From JBELHR01 sp049606855 (GTDB taxonomy: Bacteria; Bacteroidota; Bacteroidia; Flavobacteriales; Flavobacteriaceae), in assembly GCA_049606855.1 (NCBI GenBank), contig JBMYVY010000003.1, forward strand, positions 186,001-250,000: DNA of 64,000 nt, given 5' to 3'. The notes under the pieces were generated by a model. The model searched no databases. It saw only the letters and a program-made list of their open reading frames with translations, and was not told where the DNA came from. The translations under genes and the position numbers were made by a program. Numbering within the stretch: the first letter of the stretch is position 1; the number at the start of each line of letters is the position of its first letter. Shown here piece after piece: positions 52,095 through 61,131 of this stretch.

Positions 52095-54548
52095 TTATTT
52101 AGTCTCCTTAAGTATATTGTCAATACGATTTGAAAGATCCATTAAGTGATACTTCTGAGTATTGTTTTTTGATTTTTTTGCTGCTTTAGCAAGATCACCT
52201 TGAAGCGTTATTAACTCCCCTTTTACCATAGGAGTAACCTCTGATTCATTTAATTTGACCAAGGTAGTTTTTACATAACTCGAAGAAGATTTACGTGTAA
52301 CATCTTTTGCATTGGTCAACAAATAATTCATTCGTTCAACATAGGCTCTTTGAAGGTTTCTTCGATAAGTGTCTATCTCATCTCCTGAACCTAATTCATC
52401 AAAAATCCCTTCCCTTAAATCTTCCATCATATCGGCTAACTTATAAGCTTTATCACCATTTAGAGCTTCATTTTCAGCCATACGGGTCATGCGACCTGGG
52501 TTCAATATGTTATTTAAAGTTCTTACTTGAGATTTTCTTATAGTTTCTGTTACTCCAGAATATTCCGTTCTTGAAATAATATCTTGGTCAATTAACCACT
52601 CAGGTGTTTCGAATAATTGAGTTTGTACAAAAGCTAAACAATTTTCTTGATGTGCTTTAGGAACATAAGTATACACCGCTCCTTCTTGGTCACTGGTCTT
52701 GTAGTATTCATAAACACCACCTATGTTCGAAGAAACATGTCCCATGTATCGGTTAAACTGAGAAACCACATGTCCGTACATGTCATTTAAATCTGAATAG
52801 TCCTCTCCAGGCTTTGAAGTCCATTCAATTAAGTTTGGAACAATTCTCTTAAGGTTCGCGATACCGTATTGAGAAGCTTTAATTGCATCATCTCCTAAAT
52901 CTTCAGTTTGAGAACTTGGGTCGACAACGCCACCTGCTTGTTGGTGTCCAAAACGATACATTGGGTCTCCAGCATGAGCTAGGATCCACTGATCTAGTGT
53001 TTTCTTTTCATCTTCAGCAGTTGCTGCATCAGGAATAGGTCTATATCCCCATGATATTGCATATTTATCATATACCCCAATGTTTGGCATTAGAGCTACA
53101 CCATCATCTCCTGGTTGAGCTATATAATTAAATCTAGCATAATCCATAATTGATGGAGCGGTACCATATTTTTGTGTGAAATCAGCAGATCTTAAAGAGT
53201 CTACAGCATAGGCTACAGAAGATCCCATATTATGTGGTAACCCAAGAGTGTGTCCTACTTCATGAGAGGATACAAATCGGATAAGACGTCCCATAACTTC
53301 ATCTTTAAATCCGACGCTCTGCGCATCAGGGTTAATTGCTGCAGTTTGAACAAAGAACCATCCTTGTAATAAACTCATTACGTTGTGGTACCAATTGATA
53401 TCTGATTCCAAAATCTCTCCTGAACGCGGGTCACTAACGTGAGGTCCATTGGCATTCGGAATAGGAGAAGCTAAATAACGAACTACCGAATATCTAACAT
53501 CTTCCGGAGACCAATCTGGATCTTCTTCAACAGATGGAGGGTCCATTGCAATTATCGCATTCTTGAAACCAGCAGCCTCAAATGCTACTTGCCAATCTTC
53601 AATACCTTGTTTAATATAAGGCTTCCATTCCTCTGGAGTTGCTCTATCAACATAATAAATAATTGGTTTTTTAGGTTCAACCAACTCGCCATTTTTGAAT
53701 TTTTCAAGATCTTCATCTTTAACTTCTAATCTCCAACGATCTAAATAAGTTACTGTTTTAGATTTTTGCGCATCTAATCCATAGTCCGTTTGCTTAGAAG
53801 TAAACCAACCTACGCGTTCGTCAAAATACCTTCTTTTATAAGGTTCCTTATCTAAAAGAATCATCGAATTACTCATTTGAACCGATACGGTTCCCGTTGA
53901 AGAATTAGATGGTGGATTGGTTGCTTTATAAGTTTTTACATGGTGAACATTGATGTTTTTAGGAAATGAATTTACGCTCTCGATAAAAGATTTCTTCATA
54001 TCCACAGAAGAAATTTTATATGATTTTCTAACGTTTGCTGGAAGTCCTAATGCTTTTACATCTGTTGCATACATATCTGTAGCATCAATTACAGTAGCAC
54101 CAGTTTCTTTGTTCATTGTTTTGATAGGGAAACGATATAGAACCGGTTCGAAATTTGAGTTTTTTACGGCCTCTGCAACTGGTAAATTCTCATCTGCTAC
54201 AATATTGTAAGATACTACTCTTACTACAACGTGTTTGGCTTGTTTTTGCCATCTCAAAACCTGAGTATTCGCCTTTTGCCCTCCAAAACTTCTGTTGTTA
54301 TTGGTGTTACGCGCAATACGTGTAACCATTAACATTTCTCTTTCAAAAAGAGAATCAGGTATTTCAAAAAGGTATTTGTCATCGATGTGATGTACTGTGA
54401 AGAGTCCTTTGTCACTAACTGCCTTTTCAGTAATGACTTCGTCGTAAGCTTTCATTCCTCCTTTTTTCTTGTCTTGAGCCTGCAAAGTTGCTAGTGTGGC
54501 TAATGACAATGAAAATAGAAGCATGTGCTTCATTGTTTTCGTAATCAT
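52095..54548 (-). CDS. Secreted zinc-dependent metalloprotease (DUF4953/DUF5117 type)
   Basis: An 817-residue exported protein (signal ending LATLQAQ; the start may be the Met at 54548 or the one at 54533). The metzincin-like site SHEVGHTLGLPHN has His429 and His433 with Glu430, followed by a Met-turn-like PSIMDYARFNY. The N-terminal TEKAVSDKGLFTVH and KYLFEIPDSLFEREMLMVTR fit DUF5117/5118. Such proteins are common in Bacteroidota; substrates are unknown. No T9SS C-terminal domain is seen. It is downstream of lysS but separated by a terminator. Confidence 0.87.
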   Translation of the reverse strand: MITKTMKHMLLFSLSLATLATLQAQDKKKGGMKAYDEVITEKAVSDKGLFTVHHIDDKYLFEIPDSLFEREMLMVTRIARNTNNNRSFGGQKANTQVLRWQKQAKHVVVRVVSYNIVADENLPVAEAVKNSNFEPVLYRFPIKTMNKETGATVIDATDMYATDVKALGLPANVRKSYKISSVDMKKSFIESVNSFPKNINVHHVKTYKATNPPSNSSTGTVSVQMSNSMILLDKEPYKRRYFDERVGWFTSKQTDYGLDAQKSKTVTYLDRWRLEVKDEDLEKFKNGELVEPKKPIIYYVDRATPEEWKPYIKQGIEDWQVAFEAAGFKNAIIAMDPPSVEEDPDWSPEDVRYSVVRYLASPIPNANGPHVSDPRSGEILESDINWYHNVMSLLQGWFFVQTAAINPDAQSVGFKDEVMGRLIRFVSSHEVGHTLGLPHNMGSSVAYAVDSLRSADFTQKYGTAPSIMDYARFNYIAQPGDDGVALMPNIGVYDKYAISWGYRPIPDAATAEDEKKTLDQWILAHAGDPMYRFGHQQAGGVVDPSSQTEDLGDDAIKASQYGIANLKRIVPNLIEWTSKPGEDYSDLNDMYGHVVSQFNRYMGHVSSNIGGVYEYYKTSDQEGAVYTYVPKAHQENCLAFVQTQLFETPEWLIDQDIISRTEYSGVTETIRKSQVRTLNNILNPGRMTRMAENEALNGDKAYKLADMMEDLREGIFDELGSGDEIDTYRRNLQRAYVERMNYLLTNAKDVTRKSSSSYVKTTLVKLNESEVTPMVKGELITLQGDLAKAAKKSKNNTQKYHLMDLSNRIDNILKETK

Positions 54549-54616
54549 ATGTATATATTAAGTTTTCGTCCCCTAAAATAAACAATGCTCAGTCATGAAA
54601 ACTTAATAAAATGTTA

Positions 54617-54638
54617 AAGCAGACCGAAGTCTGCTTTA
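54617..54638 (-). terminator. Terminator of lysS
   Basis: Nine-base perfect stem AAAGCAGAC / GTCTGCTTT whose loop reads TTCG on the minus strand (a stable tetraloop), 4 bases after the lysS stop. The T run after it is modest (AACATTTTATT). Confidence 0.75.
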
Positions 54639-54642
54639 TTTT

Positions 54643-56346
54643 TTATTGAATATTGAAAACCGTGAGTACCTCATTGAGCATTTCTACCTTGATGACTCCG
54701 TGTTTTTTGAGACCCTTAATGGTTTTGTCCCATTTTTTATTTGACAATCCAGATTCTGCTTTTAACTCTATTAATGCAAGTTGTCCAGTTTCTGAGTCTT
54801 TGAGAAGATTCATTACCAATTTCTCTTCATCGGTCATTGGTATTGCCTTTTTTTCAGGTTTCATTTGAGGAAAAAACAATACTTCCTGAATGGAGGAGTT
54901 ATTGGTCATAAACATCACTAAACGATCAATACCAATTCCGATACCTGAAGTCGGTGGCATACCGTATTCTAATGCTCTTACAAAATCGCCATCAATAAAC
55001 ATCGCTTCGTCATCTCCTTTTTCTGAGAGTTTCAATTGATCTTCAAAACGTTCTTTTTGATCAATTGGGTCATTTAGCTCCGAATATGCATTGGCAAGTT
55101 CTTTACCATTTACCATTAACTCAAAACGTTCAGTCAAATCCGGATTATCACGATGTTCTTTTGTCAAGGGACTCATTTCCTTAGGGTAATCCGTAATAAA
55201 TGTGGGTTGTATATAATGATGTTCACATTTTTCTCCGAAAAGTTCATCAATTAGTTTACCAATTCCCATTGTTTCATCAACTTCTAAATCACAGGCTTTA
55301 CAAACTTCTCTAAGCTCACCTTCATCCATTCCAGCAACGTCATAACCAGTATGTGTTTTAATCGCTTCTAAAATAGGTACTCTTGGATAAGGTGCTTTAA
55401 AGCTGACTTGGTTTTCACCAATTTGAACTTCTGTTGTTCCATTTGAATCAAGGGCAACTTTTTCTAAAAGCTCTTCTGTCATATTCATCATCCAGTGATA
55501 ATCCTTGTAGGCTACATAGAGTTCCATTACCGTAAATTCAGGGTTATGAGTTCTATCCATTCCTTCATTTCGGAAGTCTTTTGCGAATTCATATACTGCA
55601 TCAAACCCTCCAACGATTAATCTTTTAAGATATAATTCATTTGCAATCCTCATGTATAAAGGAATGTCCAATGCATTGTGGTGAGTCATAAATGGACGAG
55701 CAGCAGCTCCTCCAGGAATAGGCTGTAAAATAGGTGTTTCAACTTCAAGATATCCTTTTTCATTAAAGAACTCTCTCATCGAATTAGTAATCTTAGTTCT
55801 TTTGATAAAAGTATCCTTTACCTGATCGTTTACAATTAAGTCAACATAACGCTGACGGTATCGTAATTCGGGATCAGAAAAAGCATCATGAACCTTTCCT
55901 TCTGCATCCGTTTTTACAACTGGTAATGGCTTTAAACTTTTAGAAAGCACAGTCAATTCTTTGACATTAACTGAAATTTCGCCCACCTTGGTTTTGAAAA
56001 CCTCACCTTTAATTCCTATTAAATCACCAATATCGAGAAGTTTCTTGAAAACGGTATTGTATATAGTTTTATCCTCTCCAGGAGCAAGTTCATCTCTATT
56101 TAAATAAATCTGCATGCGCCCAGTAGAATCTTTAAGTTCTGCAAAAGAAGCAGACCCCATAATCCTACGGTTCATAATACGACCTGCAAGTATCACCTCT
56201 TTACCATCCATCTTATCAAATTGATTGATAATTTGTTCTATGGTAGCTGTACGTTTAAATTCTTCAGCTGGATAGGGATTAATCCCTAGATCTCTTAGTT
56301 TTTGAAGAGATTCTCTTCTGAGTATTTCTTGTTCTGATAATTGCAT
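54643..56346 (-). CDS. lysS: Lysyl-tRNA synthetase, class II
   Basis: Charges tRNA-Lys. The 567-residue protein has an N-terminal OB fold (VILAGRIMNRRIMGSASFAEL), class II motif 2 FRNEGMDRTHNPEFTVME and motif 3 GIGIGIDRLVMFMTN. The last about 70 residues (from EEKLVMNLLK) are an extra winged-helix-like extension beyond the usual length of about 500. It has its own promoter. Confidence 0.96.
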   Translation of the reverse strand: MQLSEQEILRRESLQKLRDLGINPYPAEEFKRTATIEQIINQFDKMDGKEVILAGRIMNRRIMGSASFAELKDSTGRMQIYLNRDELAPGEDKTIYNTVFKKLLDIGDLIGIKGEVFKTKVGEISVNVKELTVLSKSLKPLPVVKTDAEGKVHDAFSDPELRYRQRYVDLIVNDQVKDTFIKRTKITNSMREFFNEKGYLEVETPILQPIPGGAAARPFMTHHNALDIPLYMRIANELYLKRLIVGGFDAVYEFAKDFRNEGMDRTHNPEFTVMELYVAYKDYHWMMNMTEELLEKVALDSNGTTEVQIGENQVSFKAPYPRVPILEAIKTHTGYDVAGMDEGELREVCKACDLEVDETMGIGKLIDELFGEKCEHHYIQPTFITDYPKEMSPLTKEHRDNPDLTERFELMVNGKELANAYSELNDPIDQKERFEDQLKLSEKGDDEAMFIDGDFVRALEYGMPPTSGIGIGIDRLVMFMTNNSSIQEVLFFPQMKPEKKAIPMTDEEKLVMNLLKDSETGQLALIELKAESGLSNKKWDKTIKGLKKHGVIKVEMLNEVLTVFNIQ

Positions 56347-56378
56347 CGCAGACAGATTATTAATATTAAATTAAGGTG

Positions 56379-56409
56379 CAAAGATACAATCAAATAGCCT
56401 CTTTTACAA
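56379..56409 (-). promoter_or_regulatory. Promoter of lysS
   Basis: Minus strand: TTG (rc of 56407-56409), 20 bases, TATCTTTG (rc of 56379-56386); leader of about 27 bases. It points away from the small-RNA promoter 30 bases further on. Confidence 0.65.
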
Positions 56410-56439
56410 TAAGAGCCTTCATTTAAAAGGCCTAAAATT

Positions 56440-56470
56440 TTTGTAAAAAGTATAAACTGTTATATATTTG
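56440..56470 (+). promoter_or_regulatory. Promoter of the candidate small RNA
   Basis: TTTG at 56440-56443, 19-base spacer, TATATTTG at 56463-56470: a full consensus match on the plus strand where no plus-strand gene begins for 690 bases. Confidence 0.7.
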
Positions 56471-56474
56471 CAGT

Positions 56475-56570
56475 GATGCTTAATTTAAGGCATCAGTTGT
56501 GTTGTTGGCAGGAGACTGCCGTGGTTTTATACCAATGGAAAGCATCCCTTAACTGGGAGGCTTTTTTTTT
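56475..56570 (+). ncRNA. Candidate structured small RNA of about 95 nt
   Basis: A promoter, a predicted transcript start near 56475 and a terminator ending in nine T (56562-56570) delimit about 95 bases with no start-stop frame of note. Structure seen by eye: 5' hairpin GATGCTT / AGGCATC (56475-56481 with 56488-56494); hairpin GGCAG-GAGA-CTGCC (56507-56520); small hairpin GGT / ACC (56523-56533); terminator AAGCATCCC / GGGAGGCTT (56540-56563, one A-G mismatch). The 5' GATGCTT can also pair with AAGCATC at 56540-56546, in competition with the terminator. Family unknown; a flavobacterial 6S-like RNA or Flavo-1 RNA is possible, but I could not match either from memory. Confidence 0.6.
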
Positions 56571-56571
56571 G

Positions 56572-57069
56572 CTAAAAAAACAAGCTTTTGACGGGCCAAA
56601 ACCCTTGAAAAAAGTAAACCAAAATCACAAAACAAACCACGAGTTTTAATCCCGTTGAAATCAAAAAACCAGCAAAGGAGCCTAAAGCGGCCTTGAAGGC
56701 TTTGTTAAAATCCCTTGAATCGTTTAAGATTTCTCCGAATAGCGCCCCAATAAAGGGACCGAATAAAATACCAAAGGGGCCAAAGAACAAACCAATTAAT
56801 GCGCCTGCTATAGATCCACGCATTCCATTTTTTGATCCGCCAAACTTTTTCGTTCCTATGGCAGGTAAGAAATTATCGGCTAAGGTGAGGGTTAAAACTA
56901 TTGCAAAACTTATCCAAAGGACATAAGGTCGGTTCTCAACTTGATCAGTTGCATAAAGTGCGGCTAATCCAAACCAGGAAGCTAAAGGTCCTGGTAAAAT
57001 TGGAAGAAAAGAGCCGATAATTCCAACAAAGACCAAAATAAATCCGATAATAAGTAAAAGTATATCCAT
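56572..57069 (-). CDS. DUF456 membrane protein
   Basis: A 165-residue membrane protein with about five hydrophobic segments, many with small-residue packing: LLLIIGFILVFVGIIGSFLPILPGP, then GSIAGALIGLFFGPFGILFGPFIGALFGE. The sequence and length fit the DUF456 family, of unknown function. Its stop codon abuts the T run of the convergent small RNA. Confidence 0.85.
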   Translation of the reverse strand: MDILLLIIGFILVFVGIIGSFLPILPGPLASWFGLAALYATDQVENRPYVLWISFAIVLTLTLADNFLPAIGTKKFGGSKNGMRGSIAGALIGLFFGPFGILFGPFIGALFGEILNDSRDFNKAFKAALGSFAGFLISTGLKLVVCFVILVYFFQGFWPVKSLFF

Positions 57070-57156
57070 AGGATGCGAAGTTATAAAAAATGGCTTTATT
57101 AATTTTTAGTTATATTCATCCTTGCTAAAAAAAAGAACCCTTCACGACCTATTGAT

Positions 57157-58404
57157 ATGATATTGAATAAATTAAGATGCTCTTTGCTAATACTTTGTGT
57201 TTTAGTCAGTACTACTGTAGCATCGCAACAAAAAGAAGAATTTAATGATTTAATTGAATCCGGTGAGCTTATAAAGGCCAGAGATTATCTCATCTCTCAA
57301 CCCGAACTTGATAATGAAATTCATCAATTAGCTGGATTGTATTACACCTTGGGGAATTATTCTCTTGCCGAAAAAACTTATGAGAGTTATTTAACCAAGG
57401 ATGCGACAAATGTAGCTTGGAAACTGGGACTGGCAAAAACTTATCTCAATAGAGCATATAATGATAAAGCTAAGGATCTTTACTTAGAATTATTTCAACA
57501 AGATAGTTCCAACGTGAGCGTTTTATTGTCTCTAGCCAAATTAGATAAAGCAAATTATAGAGATTATTATGAGCGTTTGATCAGAATAGACTCTTTAAAC
57601 CCATCTTATCCATACCAAATAGGGCTAAACTTGAGTAAGTCTCGTCATTTGTTTAATGCAGAACCTTATTATATCAAAGCCCATGAATTGGACCCTGATA
57701 ATTTACTTTATCTGATAAGGCTTGCTAGTCTTTATGATGATATTAAGGAACCGAAACTTGCTGAGCTATACATAGATAAAGGTTTAGCTCTTTCACCCAA
57801 AAACAGTGCTTTTGTTAAAATGAAACTGGCTGCTTTATATAAGCGGAAAGCCTATAATGAAGTGGTTGTACTAGGATTATCCAGGTTCGAAAAATCGCCT
57901 AAGGACGTCACTGCAGTTCAATATTTAGGTTTGTCATATATGAAGTTGGAGAATTATGAGCAAGCAGAGCGTTTTCTTATGCTCTATTGGATGCTTGAAA
58001 AATCTGATCCAAAGGCGAGTTACTATTTGGGGTTGATGTATGAACAGTCCAAAAATTATGATCGTGCTGTATCATTCTTTTCCATGGCTCAAAACATGAA
58101 TGACAAGGAAAATGACAATGTTTATTACCATATGGCTCAAGTTTTTTACGCACAGGAGAAGCCAGAATCAGCTTATGAATATTATTTGAAGGCTTTTGAT
58201 GCAAATCGCAATATGTCCAAAGCATTGTATAACGCTATTTTACTGGCCAAAAACTTAGATATAGATCAACAAAAGCAATATGCTATGCTAGAGGATTACT
58301 TCGGAAGATTTGAATCTAGGAATAAGAAGCGCACCACTTATGTTCAGGCTGAGATGAAACGTGTTCGAAAGGACTTATTCATGCAAGGAGTAACATTAGA
58401 ATAA
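57157..58404 (+). CDS. Secreted TPR-repeat protein
   Basis: A 415-residue protein with a signal peptide (1-23, VSTTVASQ) and tetratricopeptide repeats from about 30 to 385, for example YYTLGNYSLAEKTYESYL, YMKLENYEQAERFLMLYWML and YEQSKNYDRAVSFFSMAQ. It is probably a periplasmic or outer-membrane-associated scaffold. No partner can be named; a small lipoprotein gene follows after 27 bases. Confidence 0.82.
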   Translation: MILNKLRCSLLILCVLVSTTVASQQKEEFNDLIESGELIKARDYLISQPELDNEIHQLAGLYYTLGNYSLAEKTYESYLTKDATNVAWKLGLAKTYLNRAYNDKAKDLYLELFQQDSSNVSVLLSLAKLDKANYRDYYERLIRIDSLNPSYPYQIGLNLSKSRHLFNAEPYYIKAHELDPDNLLYLIRLASLYDDIKEPKLAELYIDKGLALSPKNSAFVKMKLAALYKRKAYNEVVVLGLSRFEKSPKDVTAVQYLGLSYMKLENYEQAERFLMLYWMLEKSDPKASYYLGLMYEQSKNYDRAVSFFSMAQNMNDKENDNVYYHMAQVFYAQEKPESAYEYYLKAFDANRNMSKALYNAILLAKNLDIDQQKQYAMLEDYFGRFESRNKKRTTYVQAEMKRVRKDLFMQGVTLE

Positions 58405-58431
58405 GCTGTTATTTTTTCGTAATTTACTGCT

Positions 58432-58905
58432 ATGAAATGGACTAGAGTTCTACTTGTGGTATTTTTCTTGTTTTCGTCATGTGATAGAATGGGGGAGAAG
58501 CTTCAAAAAAAGGTATTGCCTCCAATGGATACTTTAGTTGATTATCATAAAATTGATTTACTTCCATTACATCCGGGCTGCAATTCTGAAAGCTCGAAAT
58601 TTGATCAAGAACGTTGTACACGTGATTCCCTCTATCGATCCGTAGCATTGCCCTTGTTGATGATGGACTTCAAGGTCGATCAACCCGTGAATACAGAAGT
58701 TATGATTAGATTACTTGTAGATAAGCAGGGTAGGGTTTCAATGCATGAGGTTTTGCCAAAAGACGGACTGAGTAAAGTTCCTGGCTTATATGATTCTGTA
58801 AAGCAGGTAGTTAATGATTTGCCAACGATGAAGCCCGCCATAAAAAAAGGACAAGCCATACGTGTGTATTATAACTTGCCCCTTGTATTAAATACCGATT
58901 CTTAA
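58432..58905 (+). CDS. Small lipoprotein with TonB-C-like domain
   Basis: A 157-residue lipoprotein (LFSSC, Cys18). The segment LLPLHPGC followed by ERCTRDSLYRSV, VNTEVMIRLLVDKQGRV, and LPTMKPAIKKGQAIRVYYNLPL resembles the Bacteroidota TonB C-terminal-like domain (PGC, DxxGxV, lP.l.Pa..kG..v). There is no transmembrane helix and no proline-rich spacer, so it is not a full TonB. Its stop overlaps the convergent obgE stop by 4 bases. Confidence 0.68.
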   Translation: MKWTRVLLVVFFLFSSCDRMGEKLQKKVLPPMDTLVDYHKIDLLPLHPGCNSESSKFDQERCTRDSLYRSVALPLLMMDFKVDQPVNTEVMIRLLVDKQGRVSMHEVLPKDGLSKVPGLYDSVKQVVNDLPTMKPAIKKGQAIRVYYNLPLVLNTDS

Positions 58906-59897
58906 TCTTCGGTAAGCATTTGCCACAATTGATCTTTTAATTCTTGTAAGCCGATTTGGGCTACTGAAGAAAAAAACAAATAAGGAACACCTTCTGGAAT
59001 CTCTTTTTTGATTTCTTCGGTGAGTTCTTCATCGAGCATATCACATTTAGAGATTCCTAATAATCGTTTTTTATCAAGAAGTTCAGGATTGTGCATCTTC
59101 AATTCATTTAGCAAGATATCGTATGTTTTTTTTATGTCATCAGTATCTGCAGGAATTAAAAATAGCAAAGTGGAATTACGTTCGATATGTCTTAGGAATC
59201 TGTGACCTAAACCTTTTCCTTCATGAGCTCCTTCAATAATCCCAGGAATATCTGCCATAACAAAAGATCTATGGTCTCTATAGGCTACTATTCCTAGATT
59301 CGGCTTAAGCGTAGTGAATTCATAATCTGCAATTTTTGGTTTCGCAGCGGTGATCACAGAAAGAAGTGTTGACTTCCCTGCATTTGGGAAACCTACAAGT
59401 CCCACGTCAGCCAACACTTTTAACTCGATTTGAAACCATCCGTCTTGACCTGGAATTCCAGGTTGTGCATATCTTGGAGTTTGGTTCGTAGGAGACTTAA
59501 AATGCCAGTTCCCTTTTCCTCCGATACCTCCCTGAAGTAATATTACTTCTTGTTTGTCCTCAGTAATTTCAAAGAGTATTTCATTAGTCTCTGTATCTCT
59601 TATAATGGTCCCTAATGGTACATCAACATAAGCATCAGATCCATCTTTCCCGGTACTTCTACTACTGGAACCGTCACCTCCGTGCTCAGCACGAGTATGC
59701 TTTAAAAACCTTAAATGATGCAAGGTCCATAAACCGACATCACCTCTAATAATTACATGACCACCTCGGCCTCCATCTCCTCCATCAGGTCCACCTTTTG
59801 TAATGTATTTTTCGCGATGCAGGTGTGCCGATCCACGTCCTCCTTTTCCAGAAGCAGCGTAGATTTTTATATAATCTATAAAATTTCCTTCAGTCAT
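58902..59897 (-). CDS. obgE: Ribosome-assembly GTPase ObgE/CgtA
   Basis: A 331-residue essential GTPase that acts in 50S maturation. The N-terminal Gly-rich Obg fold has KGGRGSAHLHREKYITKGG, GPDGGDGGRGGHVIIRG and GGIGGKGNWHF. The G domain has P-loop GFPNAGKSTLLS, MADIPGIIEGAHEG and the specificity motif SKCD. It lacks a long C-terminal extension, which is usual for the phylum. It follows the hpt-adk fusion by 12 bases. Confidence 0.97.
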   Translation of the reverse strand: MTEGNFIDYIKIYAASGKGGRGSAHLHREKYITKGGPDGGDGGRGGHVIIRGDVGLWTLHHLRFLKHTRAEHGGDGSSSRSTGKDGSDAYVDVPLGTIIRDTETNEILFEITEDKQEVILLQGGIGGKGNWHFKSPTNQTPRYAQPGIPGQDGWFQIELKVLADVGLVGFPNAGKSTLLSVITAAKPKIADYEFTTLKPNLGIVAYRDHRSFVMADIPGIIEGAHEGKGLGHRFLRHIERNSTLLFLIPADTDDIKKTYDILLNELKMHNPELLDKKRLLGISKCDMLDEELTEEIKKEIPEGVPYLFFSSVAQIGLQELKDQLWQMLTED

Positions 59898-59909
59898 GTA
59901 TTTGTTTTC

Positions 59910-61028
59910 TTATAAGGTATCAATCACGGCAACCAAACGTTCCGTGACATCACTGATTTCTCCAACTCCATCTACTGCGTAAAATGAATTCTTACGGGCG
60001 TAGTGATCTTTTACGATTTCAGTCTTTTCTTTATACTCTTTAAATCTATTACGGATTTTATCCTCGTCTTGGTCATCAGCTCTTCCACTAATTTTTCCAC
60101 GCTCCAGTAGGCGAGCCACAAGTAAATCTTCTTCTACTTCAAGAGCTAACATCCCATTGATTCCTTCACCTTTTTCTAAAAGAAAAGCATCTAATGCTTC
60201 TGCTTGCTCACGTGTTCTTGGAAATCCATCAAAAATAAATCCATTTGCACTTGGATTTTTTTCTACTTCAGCTTTTAACATATTAATTGTCACTTCGTCT
60301 GGAACTAAATTCCCTTCATCCATGTAGCTTTTTGCCAGCATACCAAGATCTGTTTGGTTCTTGATGTTAAATCTAAAAACGTCTCCAGTTGAAATGTGTA
60401 CTAAATTGTACTTTTCTTTTAAAACGTCTGCTTGTGTTCCTTTTCCGGCTCCTGGAGGGCCAAATAATACTATATTTTTCATTTTTGGTGATTCTGTTAA
60501 TTGGTATACATCTGAAAGATTCCTTCCAACTTCATCGTAATCAAGGCCATAGCCAACGATAAAACGGTCAGGAATAGCGAGACCAATATAATCAATTGCT
60601 AATTCTTTTTTATATACATCCGGCTTAAAGAAAAGTGTTGCAATTTTCAATTCCTTAAGGCCTTTATCTGCGAAAATTCTATAAATTTCCTGTAGGGTAT
60701 TTCCGGTATCTATGATGTCCTCAAGGATGACAACAGTTCTTCCGGTTAAATCTTCATTAATGCCAATGAGGTTTTTTGTTGCTCCTGTAGAACTCATGCC
60801 ATCATAAGATGCCATTTTCACAAATGATAGCTCACAGGTATTTGGATATTCTCTGATAAAATCGGCAACAAACATAAATGAACCATTTAAAATTCCAATG
60901 AACAGAGGATTTGCATCATGATCCAGGTCTTTTGCAACCTGATAGGCCATGGCTTTTACCACTTTGGTGATTTCCGCTTGATCAATATATTTTTTGAAAT
61001 GTTTGTCGTGTAACCTTATGAGACTCAT
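59910..61028 (-). CDS. Hypoxanthine phosphoribosyltransferase-adenylate kinase fusion
   Basis: One 372-residue protein joining two purine enzymes. Residues 1 to about 178: HPRT, with the PRPP-binding motif VVILEDIIDTGNTL (99-112) and ASYDGMSSTG. Residues 183-372: adenylate kinase, with P-loop LFGPPGAGKGTQ, FIFDGFPRTREQAEALD and a short LID (RGKISGRADDQDEDKIRNRF) without zinc cysteines. The second half begins with an in-frame Met (183, ATG at 60482), so a separate Adk might also be made. The start is ATG 61028. It should convert hypoxanthine/guanine plus PRPP to IMP/GMP and interconvert AMP/ADP. Operon with obgE. Confidence 0.94.
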   Translation of the reverse strand: MSLIRLHDKHFKKYIDQAEITKVVKAMAYQVAKDLDHDANPLFIGILNGSFMFVADFIREYPNTCELSFVKMASYDGMSSTGATKNLIGINEDLTGRTVVILEDIIDTGNTLQEIYRIFADKGLKELKIATLFFKPDVYKKELAIDYIGLAIPDRFIVGYGLDYDEVGRNLSDVYQLTESPKMKNIVLFGPPGAGKGTQADVLKEKYNLVHISTGDVFRFNIKNQTDLGMLAKSYMDEGNLVPDEVTINMLKAEVEKNPSANGFIFDGFPRTREQAEALDAFLLEKGEGINGMLALEVEEDLLVARLLERGKISGRADDQDEDKIRNRFKEYKEKTEIVKDHYARKNSFYAVDGVGEISDVTERLVAVIDTL

Positions 61029-61044
61029 TGTCAATAAATTTCGG

Positions 61045-61052
61045 CAAAGTTA
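61045..61052 (-). promoter_or_regulatory. -7 element of hpt-adk/obgE
   Basis: Minus strand TAACTTTG, a perfect -7 match, 16 bases before the ATG. The -33 match (TTTG, rc of 61067-61070) has a short 14-base spacer. Confidence 0.4.
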
Positions 61053-61076
61053 CTAAAATATACAGCCAAATAGTAT

Positions 61077-61112
61077 TAAAAAAGCCGTTTTGAATACACA
61101 AAACGGCTTTTA
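61077..61112 (-). terminator. Terminator of secDF
   Basis: Perfect 12-base stem AAAGCCGTTTTG / CAAAACGGCTTT with a 6-base loop, with T after it on the minus strand, 20 bases after the secDF stop. Confidence 0.9.
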
Positions 61113-61131
61113 ATAGTTTATTGGGTGTTAT

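Noticed and set aside
56475..56570. SRP RNA or tmRNA as identity of the candidate small RNA
   Set aside because: It lacks the SRP apical signature (GGAA loop with AGCAGC) and is far too short and without a tag frame for tmRNA. I left it unassigned.
56475..56570. Riboswitch or attenuator for a downstream gene
   Set aside because: No plus-strand gene lies close downstream; the next one starts at 57157, and the intervening gene is on the other strand.
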